From NCBI GenBank assembly GCA_020635015.1, contig JACKAP010000009.1:124001-188000 (forward strand): a DNA stretch of 64,000 bases, in the 5' to 3' direction. The position numbers were made by a program, and so were the translations under genes. The number at the start of each line of letters is the position of its first letter. Within the stretch, counting starts at the first letter, position 1. The notes under the pieces were generated by a model. That model saw only the letters and a program-made list of their open reading frames with translations. It made no database searches and was not told the DNA's origin. This stretch comes from Calditrichia bacterium. GTDB lineage: Bacteria; Calditrichota; Calditrichia; RBG-13-44-9; J075. Positions 24,514 to 34,162 of this stretch are shown here, one piece after another.

Positions 24514-25155
24514 TCACACCAACCGTCTCCGAATCGCCTTCGCCACCGCTTCGGATTTGGAGTGCACGTGCAGTTTTTTGTAGATATTGCGGAAATGGAA
24601 GCGCACCGTCTCCACGCTGACGCAGAGGGCGTCGGCAATGGCGCGGGAGCTATCTCCCTCCACCAGGCGGCGCAACACCTCGATCTCGCGCGGGGTGAGG
24701 TCATCGTCGCCTGAAGGCTCCGGGCCGGTGGCAAGCTTGCTCTGCTGGAAGAAGTCCACCACCTTGCGGGCAATGTGTGAGCTCATCGGCGCTCCTCCCT
24801 CGCAGGCGTCGCGGATCGCTTCCAGCAACTGGGCCGGCGGGGTCTTCTTGACCAGGTAGCCGGAAGCGCCGGCGCAGAGGGCTTCAAAGATCATCTCGTT
24901 CTCCTCGTAGATCGTCAGCACCAGGATGGTGTAATCCGGGGAGATATCCTTAATGCGCTTGATGCCCTCGATCCCGGACATGCCCGGCAGATCGATATCC
25001 ATCAGGATGATGTCGGGAGAGAGCGCTTCGATGTCTTCCAGCATCGATTCGCAGTCGCGGTAGGCTCCGACGCACTGGTAGCCTTCGGTGCCGTCGATCA
25101 GCATTTCCAATCCATGGCGGATCATATCGCGGTCCTCAACGATCATCACGTTCAT
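24514..25155 (-). CDS. NarL/LuxR-family response regulator
   Basis: The ATG at 25153-25155 has AAGGAG upstream. The 213-residue protein has a receiver domain (phospho-acceptor Asp53 in LMDIDLPG, Lys103 in VKKTPP) and a LuxR-type helix-turn-helix (LTPREIEVLRRLVEG to AVAKAI). It is almost certainly the partner of the propeller histidine kinase encoded just upstream in the same direction at 25358. Target genes are unknown; the amylase and beta-helix lipoprotein are nearby candidates. Confidence 0.95.
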   Translation of the reverse strand: MNVMIVEDRDMIRHGLEMLIDGTEGYQCVGAYRDCESMLEDIEALSPDIILMDIDLPGMSGIEGIKRIKDISPDYTILVLTIYEENEMIFEALCAGASGYLVKKTPPAQLLEAIRDACEGGAPMSSHIARKVVDFFQQSKLATGPEPSGDDDLTPREIEVLRRLVEGDSSRAIADALCVSVETVRFHFRNIYKKLHVHSKSEAVAKAIRRRLV

Positions 25156-25210
25156 ATATACTCCTTGTCTCAACAGACGCAGGAAAAGTTGTTGAAGTTT
25201 TTAAACAGCG

Positions 25211-25328
25211 GTTGGTTGTTGGTTATTGGCTTTTAGTTCAAAACCAACGACTAACGACCAACAGCCAAAGACCAATAACCAAAGACCAATAACCAATAAC
25301 CAATAACCAAAGACCAATAACAATAGGC
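25211..25328. repeat. GGTTATTGG/CCAATAACC word arrays
   Basis: GGTTGGTTGTTGGTTATTGG at 25210-25229 faces a long run of CCAATAACCAAAGA words at 25243-25328. It fills the space between the regulator and its kinase. Related arrays lie at 23979 and 44307-44350. Confidence 0.85.
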
Positions 25329-25357
25329 AAACTGAAAAACATTTTTAAACCGTCCCT

Positions 25358-28300
25358 TCAGCGCATATTGCCGCTGAACCGCAGCACCGTGCCGCCCCCC
25401 GGCCGGGTCTCGATGAGCAGCTCGCCGCCGATCTTGCGGGCGCGGGCCTGCATATTGCTGAGGCCGTTGCCTTCGCGGCGGGTCTCGGATTCGAATCCCC
25501 GACCGTTATCGCGCAGTTCCATCTCCAGACGGCGGCCCTGCACCCGGGCATTGAGCAGGATCTCACTGCCGCCGCTGTGGGTGATGGCGTTGTTGATCCC
25601 TTCCTTGAAGATCAGGTAGAGGTGCTGGCGGTGCTCCATCGAGAGCGAGACCTTCTCCAGCGACTTCAAGTTCTCCGAGCGAAAGGAAATGTCGGTGCCG
25701 GTAAGCATCTCGGCGTAGTTGTCCTTCAGGCGTAGGATCAGGTCGTAGAGTGAGTCGCGCTTGGGATTGACCAGCCAGACGATGTCACTCATGCGGTCCA
25801 CCAGTTCCCGGGCGGTCCTGCTGATGCGCTGAATGTTTTTCTTCAACTCCCGGCGTTCCTCGCGCAGTTGATAGGCGATCACCTCGCTGAGGATGGCGAT
25901 CTCGGTGAGGCTGGAACCGATGTCGTCATGCAGATCCGCCGCCAGCCTGGTGCGCAGCCGCTCCACTGCCAGCAACTGGCGAACGTAGGCGGTCACGATC
26001 ATCACCACCGCCCCGACCAATACAGTGCCGGTGAGCAGCAGGAACCACCAGGTCTTCCAGAACGGCGGCAGGATGTGCAGGGATACTTCGGCGGCATGGG
26101 CGCTCCAGATCCCGTCGTTGTTGCTGCCTTTTACCCGGAAAACGTAGCTGCCCGGGTTGAGGTTGGTGTAGGTGGCAAAGTTGCGCCGCCCGGAGAAGAT
26201 CCAGCCGTTGTCGAAGCCTTCCATCCGGTAGGTGTATTGATTTTTTTCCGGGATGGCATAATCCAGCACAGCGAATTCGAAAGAAAAGACGTTTTGATTA
26301 TGGGTGAGTACGATTTCCTCGCTGCTGCCGATCGCCCGGGTGAGGGGGGAGCCGGGCTGTTTGACCGGCATCGATTCGTTGAAGATCTGGAAGTCGGTGA
26401 GATAAATCGGCGGAATATAGCGCTCTCCGCCGAGGTCGCGGGGATCAAATCCGACAAACCCTTCCCGGCCGCCGAAGAAGATCTCGCCGTTGATCCGGCT
26501 GCGGTGGGCGGCGCCCCAGAAGAAGCGGGTCATCGCCAGCCCGTCGCGCTCGTCGTAATTGCTGAAGGTGCGAGTGGCGCGGTTGAATTTGGAGATGCCG
26601 TAATTGCTGCTCAGCCAGAGATTGCCGGTTTCGTCGCCGAGGATGCCGTAGATGACGTCATCGGGTAAGCCGTCATTTTCGCTGTAGTGGGTGATCTTTA
26701 CCTCGCCGGATGTTCCGTCGATGAGGAGCAGGCGGTTGAGCCCGCCGCCGTGGGTGCCCACCCAGAGAATCTGCCGGGTGCTATCCGGATCTTCGAAAAG
26801 GGCAATGACCCGGTTGTCGCTCAGGCTGTTGGGATTTGCCGGGTCGTGCAGATAGCGGATAAATTTCGCCTGGCTGCCGGAGGCAAAATCACCGGCCGTG
26901 CTGAGGTCCAGGCGGTTGAGGCCGTTCCAGGTGCCCACCCAGAGCTGACGGCGGCGGTCGATCAGGATGCCGTTGGATTGAATGGTGTTGTCGCTGAGAC
27001 TGGCCGGGTCGCCGGGATCATGGGTAAAATGGTGAAAGCGCCCACGGTCGCGGTCAAAGTAATCCAGCCCCCGGTCAGTGCCGATCCACAGGCCGGCCCC
27101 GGCGTCCGACGTGACGGGTGCCTGGTAGATCGCCTGGATGACGTCGCTGCCGGGGGTGGCAGGATCCTGCGGATCGTGGCGGAAATGGGTAAATATTGCC
27201 CCGCCCGGCTGTTCGGCTTCCGGATGCAGGCGATTCAGTCCACCCCCCCAGGTGCCGATCCATAAATCGCCGCGTTCATCCTCCAGCAGGGAAAGAATAT
27301 TGTTGCTGCTGATGCTTCCCGGCCATTCCGGATGATGAATATGGCGTTCGCTGACGGCATTTGCCGGGGTGTAGCGCACCAGTCCGGCTCCGAGGGTGCC
27401 CAGCCAGAGATGCTCCCGACCATTCCGGCGGCTGTGCAGGATGGCCCGGATAGTGTACTCCTCCGGATCATCCAATCCCAGTTGTCGATGTCCCAGAAAA
27501 TGGAAACGGTTTTTCTTATGGTCGTACTTGTTGATGCCCCCGTTTTCCACTCCGATCCAGACAATCCCGGAACGATCCTGAAAAAGCGAGAGGATGTTAT
27601 TGGTTCTCAGTCCCCGGGGATCGGTCGCATTCTGCTGCAGGATGGTGACCTGGCCCCGGGAAGGAGTGAAGATTTTCAGACCGTCGAGGGTGCCGATCCA
27701 CAGGGTTTCCTCCGCCTCGTTCTCCGGCAGGTCCGGCATGATGATAGCGGTGATAATATCCTGGGCCAGCGCCGGCGCCTTGTGCAGGAGCACCCGGCCG
27801 CTGTGCGGATCATAGCGGTGCAGTCCGCGATCGGTGCCGATCCACAGTTCCCCGCCCGGAGTTTCCAGTAGCGAGGTGATAGTGTTGTTGGCCAGGCCCG
27901 CCGGATCGGCTTGATGGTGCGTATAGTGTATCCAGCGTCCGCTGGCCTGGGCCAGGCGGTAGAGCCCCTCCCGGTTGGTGCCGATCCAGAAATCGCCCTG
28001 GCGGTCTTCCAGCATTACCCGCACGTGGCGGTTGGCCAGGGGCGACGGTTGGCCGGAACGGTCGTGAAACGCCCGGAAGCGTCCGCTGGCCGGATCAAAC
28101 CGTCGTAGCCCACTACCGCCGGTGCCGATCCAGAGGTTGCCGCTGCGGTCCTGATAAATGCAGGAAACCGCATCCGATCCCAGTGCTGCACTGTCTTCCG
28201 GAGTGTGGCGAAAGTGGATGAAGCGCTCGGTTTCATGATCGAAGCGGTTCAAACCTCCCCCGTTGGTGCCGATCCAGAGTCGACCCTGGCGGTCTTCGAA

Positions 28301-28624
28301 AATGGTAGAGATCATGTTATGGGAGATCGACTGCGGATCGCGCCAGTCGTGGGTGAAGCCGGTAAAACGATAGCCGTCGAAGCGGTAGAGGCCGTCTTCG
28401 GTGCCGAACCACATGAACCCTCGCCGGTCCTGGAAGATGCAGAAAACGGTATTCTGCGACACCCCTTCGTTGATGGAAAGATGCTCCAGGGGGTAGTCCC
28501 GAGGCGCGGCTTGCAGAGCCCGGATGCAGTACAGCAAGGGGACCAGGAGACGCAGTATACGGCGAAAAAAACGTCCCGGGGAAGTACGGGTATGAAAAGA
28601 TGATATTCGTAGAGATAAAATCAT
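25358..28624 (-). CDS. Two-component-propeller sensor histidine kinase
   Basis: A 1088-residue membrane sensor. After an N-terminal hydrophobic export segment (about 20-40) come about a dozen propeller repeats of the DRQGRLWIGT type, forming a periplasmic double propeller. Next are a Y_Y_Y domain (about 765-830), one membrane helix (FLLLTGTVLVGAVVMIV) and a HisKA_3 kinase with ADLHDDIGSSL (His899) and a HATPase domain (NNAITHSGG, DNGRGF, GNGLSNM). Such sensors often detect glycans outside the cell and control their use. It is followed by its NarL-type regulator. No ribosome site is obvious at the ATG. Confidence 0.94.
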   Translation of the reverse strand: MILSLRISSFHTRTSPGRFFRRILRLLVPLLYCIRALQAAPRDYPLEHLSINEGVSQNTVFCIFQDRRGFMWFGTEDGLYRFDGYRFTGFTHDWRDPQSISHNMISTIFEDRQGRLWIGTNGGGLNRFDHETERFIHFRHTPEDSAALGSDAVSCIYQDRSGNLWIGTGGSGLRRFDPASGRFRAFHDRSGQPSPLANRHVRVMLEDRQGDFWIGTNREGLYRLAQASGRWIHYTHHQADPAGLANNTITSLLETPGGELWIGTDRGLHRYDPHSGRVLLHKAPALAQDIITAIIMPDLPENEAEETLWIGTLDGLKIFTPSRGQVTILQQNATDPRGLRTNNILSLFQDRSGIVWIGVENGGINKYDHKKNRFHFLGHRQLGLDDPEEYTIRAILHSRRNGREHLWLGTLGAGLVRYTPANAVSERHIHHPEWPGSISSNNILSLLEDERGDLWIGTWGGGLNRLHPEAEQPGGAIFTHFRHDPQDPATPGSDVIQAIYQAPVTSDAGAGLWIGTDRGLDYFDRDRGRFHHFTHDPGDPASLSDNTIQSNGILIDRRRQLWVGTWNGLNRLDLSTAGDFASGSQAKFIRYLHDPANPNSLSDNRVIALFEDPDSTRQILWVGTHGGGLNRLLLIDGTSGEVKITHYSENDGLPDDVIYGILGDETGNLWLSSNYGISKFNRATRTFSNYDERDGLAMTRFFWGAAHRSRINGEIFFGGREGFVGFDPRDLGGERYIPPIYLTDFQIFNESMPVKQPGSPLTRAIGSSEEIVLTHNQNVFSFEFAVLDYAIPEKNQYTYRMEGFDNGWIFSGRRNFATYTNLNPGSYVFRVKGSNNDGIWSAHAAEVSLHILPPFWKTWWFLLLTGTVLVGAVVMIVTAYVRQLLAVERLRTRLAADLHDDIGSSLTEIAILSEVIAYQLREERRELKKNIQRISRTARELVDRMSDIVWLVNPKRDSLYDLILRLKDNYAEMLTGTDISFRSENLKSLEKVSLSMEHRQHLYLIFKEGINNAITHSGGSEILLNARVQGRRLEMELRDNGRGFESETRREGNGLSNMQARARKIGGELLIETRPGGGTVLRFSGNMR

Positions 28625-28648
28625 TTATTATTTTATATGGGTTTATAT

Positions 28649-28732
28649 GATGATGGGGCGATAGGTTCAGGGTCTCCTTGGAGCAAGTCCGTTTTTCCCC
28701 ATTAACCCATCCACCCATTAACCCATCCACGA
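28649..28732. repeat. GATGGGGC/CCCATTAACCC words upstream of the propeller kinase
   Basis: TTTTTCCCCATTAACCCATCC and CACCCATTAACCCATCC units at 28692-28730 carry the same T-rich leader as the blocks at 9690 and 15096. A single GATGGGG word at about 28651 is the only opposing arm. Confidence 0.7.
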
Positions 28733-28770
28733 TGACATCAATTCAACAATAAACATCGCGCAGTACTGAA

Positions 28771-29727
28771 TTACCAATTTCCCAACGGTCCGCCATACGC
28801 CCCCTGGTCGTTGCGGGTGCCGTCGGGGTCGTTGTACGCCGGGCCGGGGTTGCCGCGGTTGCGGGCGGGAGAGAGAATTTGCAGGTGATAATCGGTTTCG
28901 GAAATGAATAACGGGTCGTCGGATGCGCTGATATCCAGGAAATTGTATTGCAGGGTCACTATGCCGGAATCGCCGAAAGCCACCCAGTGGTTCCCACCGG
29001 AGAAGGCGCTGTTGCGGAAGAAAATATTATTCTGAATATCCGCCAGCACCGAGGTCAGATAGTAGATGCCGCCGCCGCTGTTCTCGGAAAAATTATCGAC
29101 AAAGGTATTGTTGATCAGCTCAGTGGTGGATTCGAACCCAAACAGCCCGCCGCCGAACACTACGGCGCGATTGTCATGGATCAAGTTGTTGTGCAGCACC
29201 AGGTCGGCGTTGATCACTGCCAGCCCGCCCCCAAAATCGACCTGGTTGTAGCGGATGATGCAGTTGGTAATCTCCGCCGCGGCATTATTGATCTCGATCG
29301 CGCCGTAACCTTCCGAGGCGGGCGTAACCCACAATACATCTTCGACGATGCAGTGGGAGAGCACCGCCAGGCCGGTGGCATTGCGGATATGGATGCCCTG
29401 CCAGTGACTACTGCTTGCCTCGAAGCGCACCGGTTTGGCAGCGCTGCCGGAGGCGCTCAACCGGCCCTTCACTGTCAACCGGGTCTGATCCGCAAACTGC
29501 AGCCATACCCCCGGTTCCAGGGTGAGCGATTTCAGGGAATCGACCCGGATATCGCCGGTGACGATATAAGCCTGTCCGGCGTCGCTGAGGGTGCCTTCCA
29601 GGCTGCCGGAGAGTTCCAGCGAAGATCCACCGCCGTTGCCGCCGTCATCATCGGGTTCGACGGTGCTGCGTTCGATACAGGAAAACAGCACCGTCAGGGC
29701 CAAAAACATTACCAAGATCAGTCTCAA
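28771..29727 (-). CDS. Lipoprotein with right-handed beta-helix repeats
   Basis: About 318 residues from a TTG start at 29725-29727, which has GGAG five bases upstream; an earlier TTG overlaps the preceding gene and has no site. A lipobox (LTVLFSC) gives a lipid-anchored protein. The body is made of parallel beta-helix repeats (AAEITNCIIRYNQ, ADLVLHNNLIHDN, TTELINNTFVDN, LADIQNNIFFRN), the right-handed beta-helix fold, ending DQGAYGG, a common C-terminal tag of such proteins. It probably binds or processes polysaccharide at the surface; no catalytic site can be assigned. It lies 26 bases after the nfeD-floA operon. Confidence 0.8.
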   Translation of the reverse strand: MRLILVMFLALTVLFSCIERSTVEPDDDGGNGGGSSLELSGSLEGTLSDAGQAYIVTGDIRVDSLKSLTLEPGVWLQFADQTRLTVKGRLSASGSAAKPVRFEASSSHWQGIHIRNATGLAVLSHCIVEDVLWVTPASEGYGAIEINNAAAEITNCIIRYNQVDFGGGLAVINADLVLHNNLIHDNRAVVFGGGLFGFESTTELINNTFVDNFSENSGGGIYYLTSVLADIQNNIFFRNSAFSGGNHWVAFGDSGIVTLQYNFLDISASDDPLFISETDYHLQILSPARNRGNPGPAYNDPDGTRNDQGAYGGPLGNW

Positions 29728-29753
29728 ATATACTCCAGAAGGATTAGATCGGG

Positions 29754-30350
29754 TCAAAGGGGGAAACGATTTTTGCGCATACTTACCGGCTTATCAAGGA
29801 TCTCTTTTAGTAGAATTGCCTTGCGCAGGTCGGATTTGCCGCTGATCAGGCTTCCCGAGCGCAGCGGGGCGGCCTTCTTGCCGGTCGGCAGGCTGCTCAT
29901 GGTGATGGCCTGGGTGCCGGCGCGCTGTTTGCCGGTTTGTGGCACTTTCATGCGCTCGATCGGCTTACGCGCTTCCCAGGCCTGCGCCTCGCTGGAGAGC
30001 TCCGATACTGCCGGCGCGGCTTCCTCCGGTTCCTCCGGGGTATCATCGTAAGATATGTCCTGATATGACACTTCCTCCGGTGCCGGTGTGGGCGGGGACG
30101 GAGGGATTTTCTCCAATCCGAGCAATTCGCGCAGAAACGGGGGGATATCCGGCTCTGCCGCGGCGGGTGCCGGCTGGGGCTGCCGGGCGGGAGATTCCCG
30201 CCCGGGCTCGGCTTCCTGCGGCGGTGCGCCTTGCGGTCGGGGCTTCATCGGCGGCCGTTTGGGAGATGCCGCCTCCCGCACTTTGCGCATAATCGCGTTA
30301 AAGAATGAATAAATCAGATAAATAATAATCAGACCAATGATTTGTTCCAT
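29754..30350 (-). CDS. Single-pass membrane protein, third gene of the nfeD-floA operon
   Basis: A 198-residue protein with one N-terminal membrane helix (MEQIIGLIIIYLIYSFFNAIM), followed by a Pro/Glu/Ala-rich low-complexity cytoplasmic region and a basic C-terminus. The start codon overlaps the floA stop by one base (TAATG), so translation is coupled. No domain is recognised. Its helix plus disordered tail would suit a scaffold or client of the flotillin-like membrane domain (inference). Confidence 0.75.
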   Translation of the reverse strand: MEQIIGLIIIYLIYSFFNAIMRKVREAASPKRPPMKPRPQGAPPQEAEPGRESPARQPQPAPAAAEPDIPPFLRELLGLEKIPPSPPTPAPEEVSYQDISYDDTPEEPEEAAPAVSELSSEAQAWEARKPIERMKVPQTGKQRAGTQAITMSSLPTGKKAAPLRSGSLISGKSDLRKAILLKEILDKPVSMRKNRFPL

Positions 30351-31345
30351 TACTTACTCTCTTCCGGCTTGTCTTCCCCGCCGCCTTCCCGAGACAGGCT
30401 CTGGCGCATCGAGGTGTCGGCCTGGATGTTGCGCAGGTTGTAGTAATCGAACACCCCCAGTTTGCCCTCTTTGAAGGCCTCGGAAATTGCCAGCGGGATC
30501 TCCGATTCCGCCTCCACTACCTTGGCGCGCATTTCCTGGGTCTTGGCGTGCATTTCCTGCTCCTGGGCCACTGCCATGGCGCGGCGGGTTTCCGCTTTAG
30601 CCTGGGCCACTTTCAGGTCAGCTTCCGCCTGATCGGCCTGCAGGTGGGCGCCGATATTCTTGCCCACATCCACATCGGCGATGTCGATGGAGAGGATCTC
30701 GAAGGCAGTGCCGGAATCCAGACCGCGGCTGAGCACTTTTTTGGAGATCTGATCGGGATTTTCCAGCACGATCTTGTAGGAGTCGGCCGAACCGATCGCG
30801 GAGACGATCCCTTCCCCGACCCGGGCGATGATGGTTTCTTCCACTGCGCCCCCGACCAGCCGTTCGATGTTGGCGCGCACCGTCACCCGGGCGCGAGCGT
30901 GGAGCTGGATCCCGTCTTTTGCTACGGCGGAGATCTTGCCCTGGGCCGGGCAGTCGATCACCTTGGGATTGACGCTGGTCTGCACCGCATCCAGCACGTT
31001 CCGCCCGGCAAGGTCGATGGCGGTGGCTCGCTGGAAGGTGAGGGGAATGCCCGCCTTGTCGGCGGCGATCATTGCCAGCACTACCCGTCCTACGTTACCG
31101 CCGGCCAGGTAGTGGGTCTCCAACTGGTTGGTGTTGATGTCCAGCCCGGCCTTGCGGGCGTTGATCAGGGCATTGACGATCAGTGCCGGAGAAATTTTCC
31201 GCAGGCGCATCCCGATCAGGCTGACCAGGCTGACCCGCACCCGCGACGCCAGGGCGGTGACCCACAGCTGGATCGGTATGAAATAAAAGAACATAAAAAT
31301 AAAGATGATCAGTAAAAAAATCCCGAAAATACCAAAAATATCCAT
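30350..31345 (-). CDS. floA: Flotillin-like protein FloA
   Basis: A 331-residue protein starting MDIFGIFGIFLL at 31345, with AGGAGGCG upstream. An N-terminal membrane hairpin is followed by the FloA/SPFH region (GMRLRKISPALIVNALI, LDINTNQLETHYLAGGNV) and an Ala/Glu-rich coiled coil (QADQAEADLKVAQAKAETRRAMA, about 245-290). It organises membrane microdomains. Length and sequence match the YqfA/FloA family. It lies downstream of nfeD in the same direction, the classic pairing. Confidence 0.94.
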   Translation of the reverse strand: MDIFGIFGIFLLIIFIFMFFYFIPIQLWVTALASRVRVSLVSLIGMRLRKISPALIVNALINARKAGLDINTNQLETHYLAGGNVGRVVLAMIAADKAGIPLTFQRATAIDLAGRNVLDAVQTSVNPKVIDCPAQGKISAVAKDGIQLHARARVTVRANIERLVGGAVEETIIARVGEGIVSAIGSADSYKIVLENPDQISKKVLSRGLDSGTAFEILSIDIADVDVGKNIGAHLQADQAEADLKVAQAKAETRRAMAVAQEQEMHAKTQEMRAKVVEAESEIPLAISEAFKEGKLGVFDYYNLRNIQADTSMRQSLSREGGGEDKPEESK

Positions 31346-31409
31346 CGCGCCTCCTAAAGAATGGTAGATGTGTATGGTGTCAAAAATGCTGTTTTCAAGC
31401 ACACTCTGG

Positions 31410-31525
31410 TGCCACGCTCCGCGTGGCGCCGGTTTTTTCGACGCTCTGCGTCGTAACGGGTCATTTTATATTTTAGCTGAACTGACGCAGAGCGTCAGTA
31501 TGCGCATTCGACGCTGAGCGTAGAA
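31410..31525. repeat. Cluster of small GACGC-type hairpins
   Basis: In the 31346-31621 gap there are GCCACGCTCCGCGTGGC, CGACGCTCTGCGTCG, CTGACGCAGAGCGTCAG and a TTCGACGCTGAGCGTAGAA variant within about 110 bases, each a near-perfect palindrome built on the GACGC(A/T)GAGCGTC word. They lie between nfeD and floA, so may affect the operon's RNA. Confidence 0.75.
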
Positions 31526-31621
31526 CGAGAACTAAACCTCCTTGCTTTTCGCTCTACGCGCCTCGCGGGGCAAAGCCCCATCGCTCTCCGCTTTCCGCCC
31601 TCAGCTCTCAGCCCTCCGCTA

Positions 31622-32971
31622 TCACCCCGCCGCGCTGTCGCGCCGGTGCGACCTGGCCTTCTCCTCGCGCACGATCAGGCGATAGCCTTCCACCCGCACA
31701 ATCTTGATCGGCTGCTCTGCTTCGATGAATTCGCCTTCGGTGACCACATCGAGACGTTTGTCATCGAAGATGCCCACCCCGGACGGGCGCAGCGGGGTAT
31801 GGGCCACCCCGATTTTGCCGACATAGCTGCTGTAGTCGTCGCTGGAGACGTAGCCTTTGTCGCGGGTGAATTCCGAGCCCAGGCTGAGCCGGCGCCAGAT
31901 GCTGGTGCGGGGGAAGAACCGCGCCAACACCATTGCCCCCAGTATGGTACCCAGCAGCGCCCCTCCCAGGCGATAGGCCGCTCCGGCCAGTTCCGGCATG
32001 GTAACGTTCTCCAGGGCGCCGACCATGCTGAGGTAAAGCCCGCCGACAATGCAGGCAATCCCGGCAATGCCCGCCACTCCGAAGCCGGGGATGACGAATA
32101 TCTCCACCAGCAGCAGTCCTACTCCCACAAAAAAGAGGATGATTTCGATGGAACTGGCCAGGTTGATGATGTAGTGGCTGCCGAAGAACAGCGCCAAACA
32201 GATCAGCCCCAGGGTGCCGGGTACCCCCCAGCCGGGCGATTTAATCTCGAAGAACAGGCCGATCAGCCCCAGCGACATCAGGGCGGAACTGACGACCGGG
32301 TCGGTGAGAAAGCGCACCAGCTTTTCCGCCCAGGTAATTTCGGTATAGACCAGCTTCTCTTCGCTCAGCTTCAGGCTGTCGATGAACGCTTCCAGGGTGG
32401 GGGCGAGGTAGTCGGCCATCTTCCACTTCAGGGCGTCTTCCGCGGTGAGGGTGATCAGCTTGCCTTTTTCGGAGAGGCCTTCCACCACCACATCCTCATC
32501 GACCATTCCTTCGGCGATCAGGCGGTCGCGCCCGTTGCGCTCGGCGGTGGCCCCCATCTCGGAGCGGAAGTAGGAGATGTATTTCTCCGAGGCCTTGTTG
32601 CCGCCCTGGTCGACCACCGTCGCCGCGCCGATGGAACTGCCCGGGGTCATGCCGATCTCCTTGCAGGAGAGGCTGATCAGCGCCCCGGCGCTGATGGCGC
32701 GCTTGTTGACGTAGGCCAGGGTGCGTAGTTTGGTGTTGAGCAGCAGGTCCTTGATCTGGGTGGCGGCATCCACCCGCCCGCCAAACGTATTGACCTCTAA
32801 CAGGATGGCGGTGGCATTGGCCGCCTCCGCTTCTTCGATCACCCGCTCGATGTAGGGGGGAAGCCCCATGTCGATGGTGCCGGAAATGTCGATATGGTAA
32901 ATTTGGGAAAAACCGCTCTGGAACAGCAGGAGCGCGGTGATCATGGTTAGTCTGAGGGTCGCTCGCATCAT
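31622..32971 (-). CDS. nfeD: NfeD-family membrane serine protease (ClpP-class)
   Basis: The start is the first of two ATGs, at 32969-32971, with AAGGAG upstream. The 449-residue protein has a signal peptide (1-22), an S49/ClpP-like protease domain with NTFGGRVDAA and the serine in RAISAGALIS (Ser94), and a nearby lysine (Lys129 is a candidate dyad partner). Four to five membrane helices (about 215-350) follow, then a C-terminal NfeD OB-fold (about 385-440). It is the long NfeD form that partners stomatin/flotillin proteins in membrane protein quality control. floA follows. Confidence 0.92.
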   Translation of the reverse strand: MMRATLRLTMITALLLFQSGFSQIYHIDISGTIDMGLPPYIERVIEEAEAANATAILLEVNTFGGRVDAATQIKDLLLNTKLRTLAYVNKRAISAGALISLSCKEIGMTPGSSIGAATVVDQGGNKASEKYISYFRSEMGATAERNGRDRLIAEGMVDEDVVVEGLSEKGKLITLTAEDALKWKMADYLAPTLEAFIDSLKLSEEKLVYTEITWAEKLVRFLTDPVVSSALMSLGLIGLFFEIKSPGWGVPGTLGLICLALFFGSHYIINLASSIEIILFFVGVGLLLVEIFVIPGFGVAGIAGIACIVGGLYLSMVGALENVTMPELAGAAYRLGGALLGTILGAMVLARFFPRTSIWRRLSLGSEFTRDKGYVSSDDYSSYVGKIGVAHTPLRPSGVGIFDDKRLDVVTEGEFIEAEQPIKIVRVEGYRLIVREEKARSHRRDSAAG

Positions 32972-33139
32972 GGTGTTGCTCCTTTTGGGTTGAAAAAATA
33001 TATTCATTTCCGGGGTGAATAACAATCACTTTCGCAGGCAATAGAGATTACGCGATATTGGATTGTTTTTTACATCTTGGTACTGTACTTTCGCAAAATC
33101 TTATTATGTTAGGATCGATTGAAGCATATAAACATAATT

Positions 33140-33204
33140 GCCACAGAGACACAGAGCACACAGAGAACTGACAACTAACTCTGTGATCTCTGTGTCTCTG
33201 TGGC
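33140..33204. repeat. CACAGAGA/TCTCTGTG inverted repeat, copy 3
   Basis: GCCACAGAGACACAGAGCAC at the left faces GATCTCTGTGTCTCTGTGGC at the right, with AACTGACAACTAACT between. It is the most compact and most perfect copy, 60 bases before the ABC ATPase start. Confidence 0.9.
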
Positions 33205-33265
33205 GGAAGTTAACAAGTCGACTTTTACCAATCCCTGGCGAAGCATAACCGGGCAAGGAACCTCC

Positions 33266-34162
33266 ATGCAAGCACTGCAAATCGAGCATATCTCCAAATC
33301 GTTCAACCACTTCAAGGCGGTGGATGATGTTTCCTTCTCCCTGGACGAGGGCAAGATGTTTGCTCTGCTGGGACCGAACGGGGCCGGGAAGACCACCACC
33401 ATGCGCATGATCATGAACATCATCGTGCCCGACGCCGGATCGATCCGCATCTTCGGGGAGCCGTTCCGGGAGTCGCACAAGAACCTGCTCGGCTACCTCC
33501 CGGAAGAGCGGGGGCTCTATCCCAAGATGAAGGTGCTGGATCACCTGCAGTTCCTGGGCGAGATGAAAGGCCTGAGCGGCGCCGAAGCGAAGAAGCTGGC
33601 CCGGGAATGGCTGGAGCGCTTCGACCTGGCAGAACGCGCTCAGAAGAAGGTGATGGAGCTCTCCAAGGGCCTGCAGCAGAAGGTGCAGTTCATCGGCACC
33701 ATGCTCCATTCTCCCCGGCTGCTGATTGTCGACGAACCCTTCTCCGGCCTCGATCCGGTCAATACCAAGTTCATGAAGGACGTGCTGCTGGAGATGAAAA
33801 AGGAGGGCAAGACCATCATCCTCTCCACCCACATGATGGAGCAGGCGGAGAAGCTCTGCGACGAGATCTGCCTGATCAACAAGGGGAAAGCGGTGCTGCA
33901 AGGCAATCTTGATGAAATCAAGCAGGCATACAGCCAGAACAGCGTAACGGTGGAATACCGTGGTAACGCTGCAGCAGTGCAGAACCTGCCGCTGGTGGAA
34001 TCGCTGAACGACTACGGCAATTACATGGAGATCCGCCTCCGCGACGGCGCCCGTCCCGGCGAGCTGTTCCGGCTGCTGGCGGAGAGCGAACTGGAGATCC
34101 AGCGCTTTGAAGCCGCGAAGACCTCGCTGAATGAAATATTTATACAGGCGGTTAAAGACTGA
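33266..34162 (+). CDS. ABC transporter ATP-binding protein (NatA/CcmA-like)
   Basis: The start is the ATG at 33266 (MQALQIEHISKSF), with AAGGA upstream; the longer frame reads into a repeat. The 298-residue ATPase has Walker A GPNGAGKTT, signature LSKGLQQKV (atypical LSKG in place of LSGG), Walker B LLIVDEPFSGLDP and the H-loop STHMM, followed by a ~90-residue C-terminal domain typical of NatA-type exporters. It works with the permease at 34333, from which it is separated by repeat DNA. The substrate is unknown. Confidence 0.93.
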   Translation: MQALQIEHISKSFNHFKAVDDVSFSLDEGKMFALLGPNGAGKTTTMRMIMNIIVPDAGSIRIFGEPFRESHKNLLGYLPEERGLYPKMKVLDHLQFLGEMKGLSGAEAKKLAREWLERFDLAERAQKKVMELSKGLQQKVQFIGTMLHSPRLLIVDEPFSGLDPVNTKFMKDVLLEMKKEGKTIILSTHMMEQAEKLCDEICLINKGKAVLQGNLDEIKQAYSQNSVTVEYRGNAAAVQNLPLVESLNDYGNYMEIRLRDGARPGELFRLLAESELEIQRFEAAKTSLNEIFIQAVKD

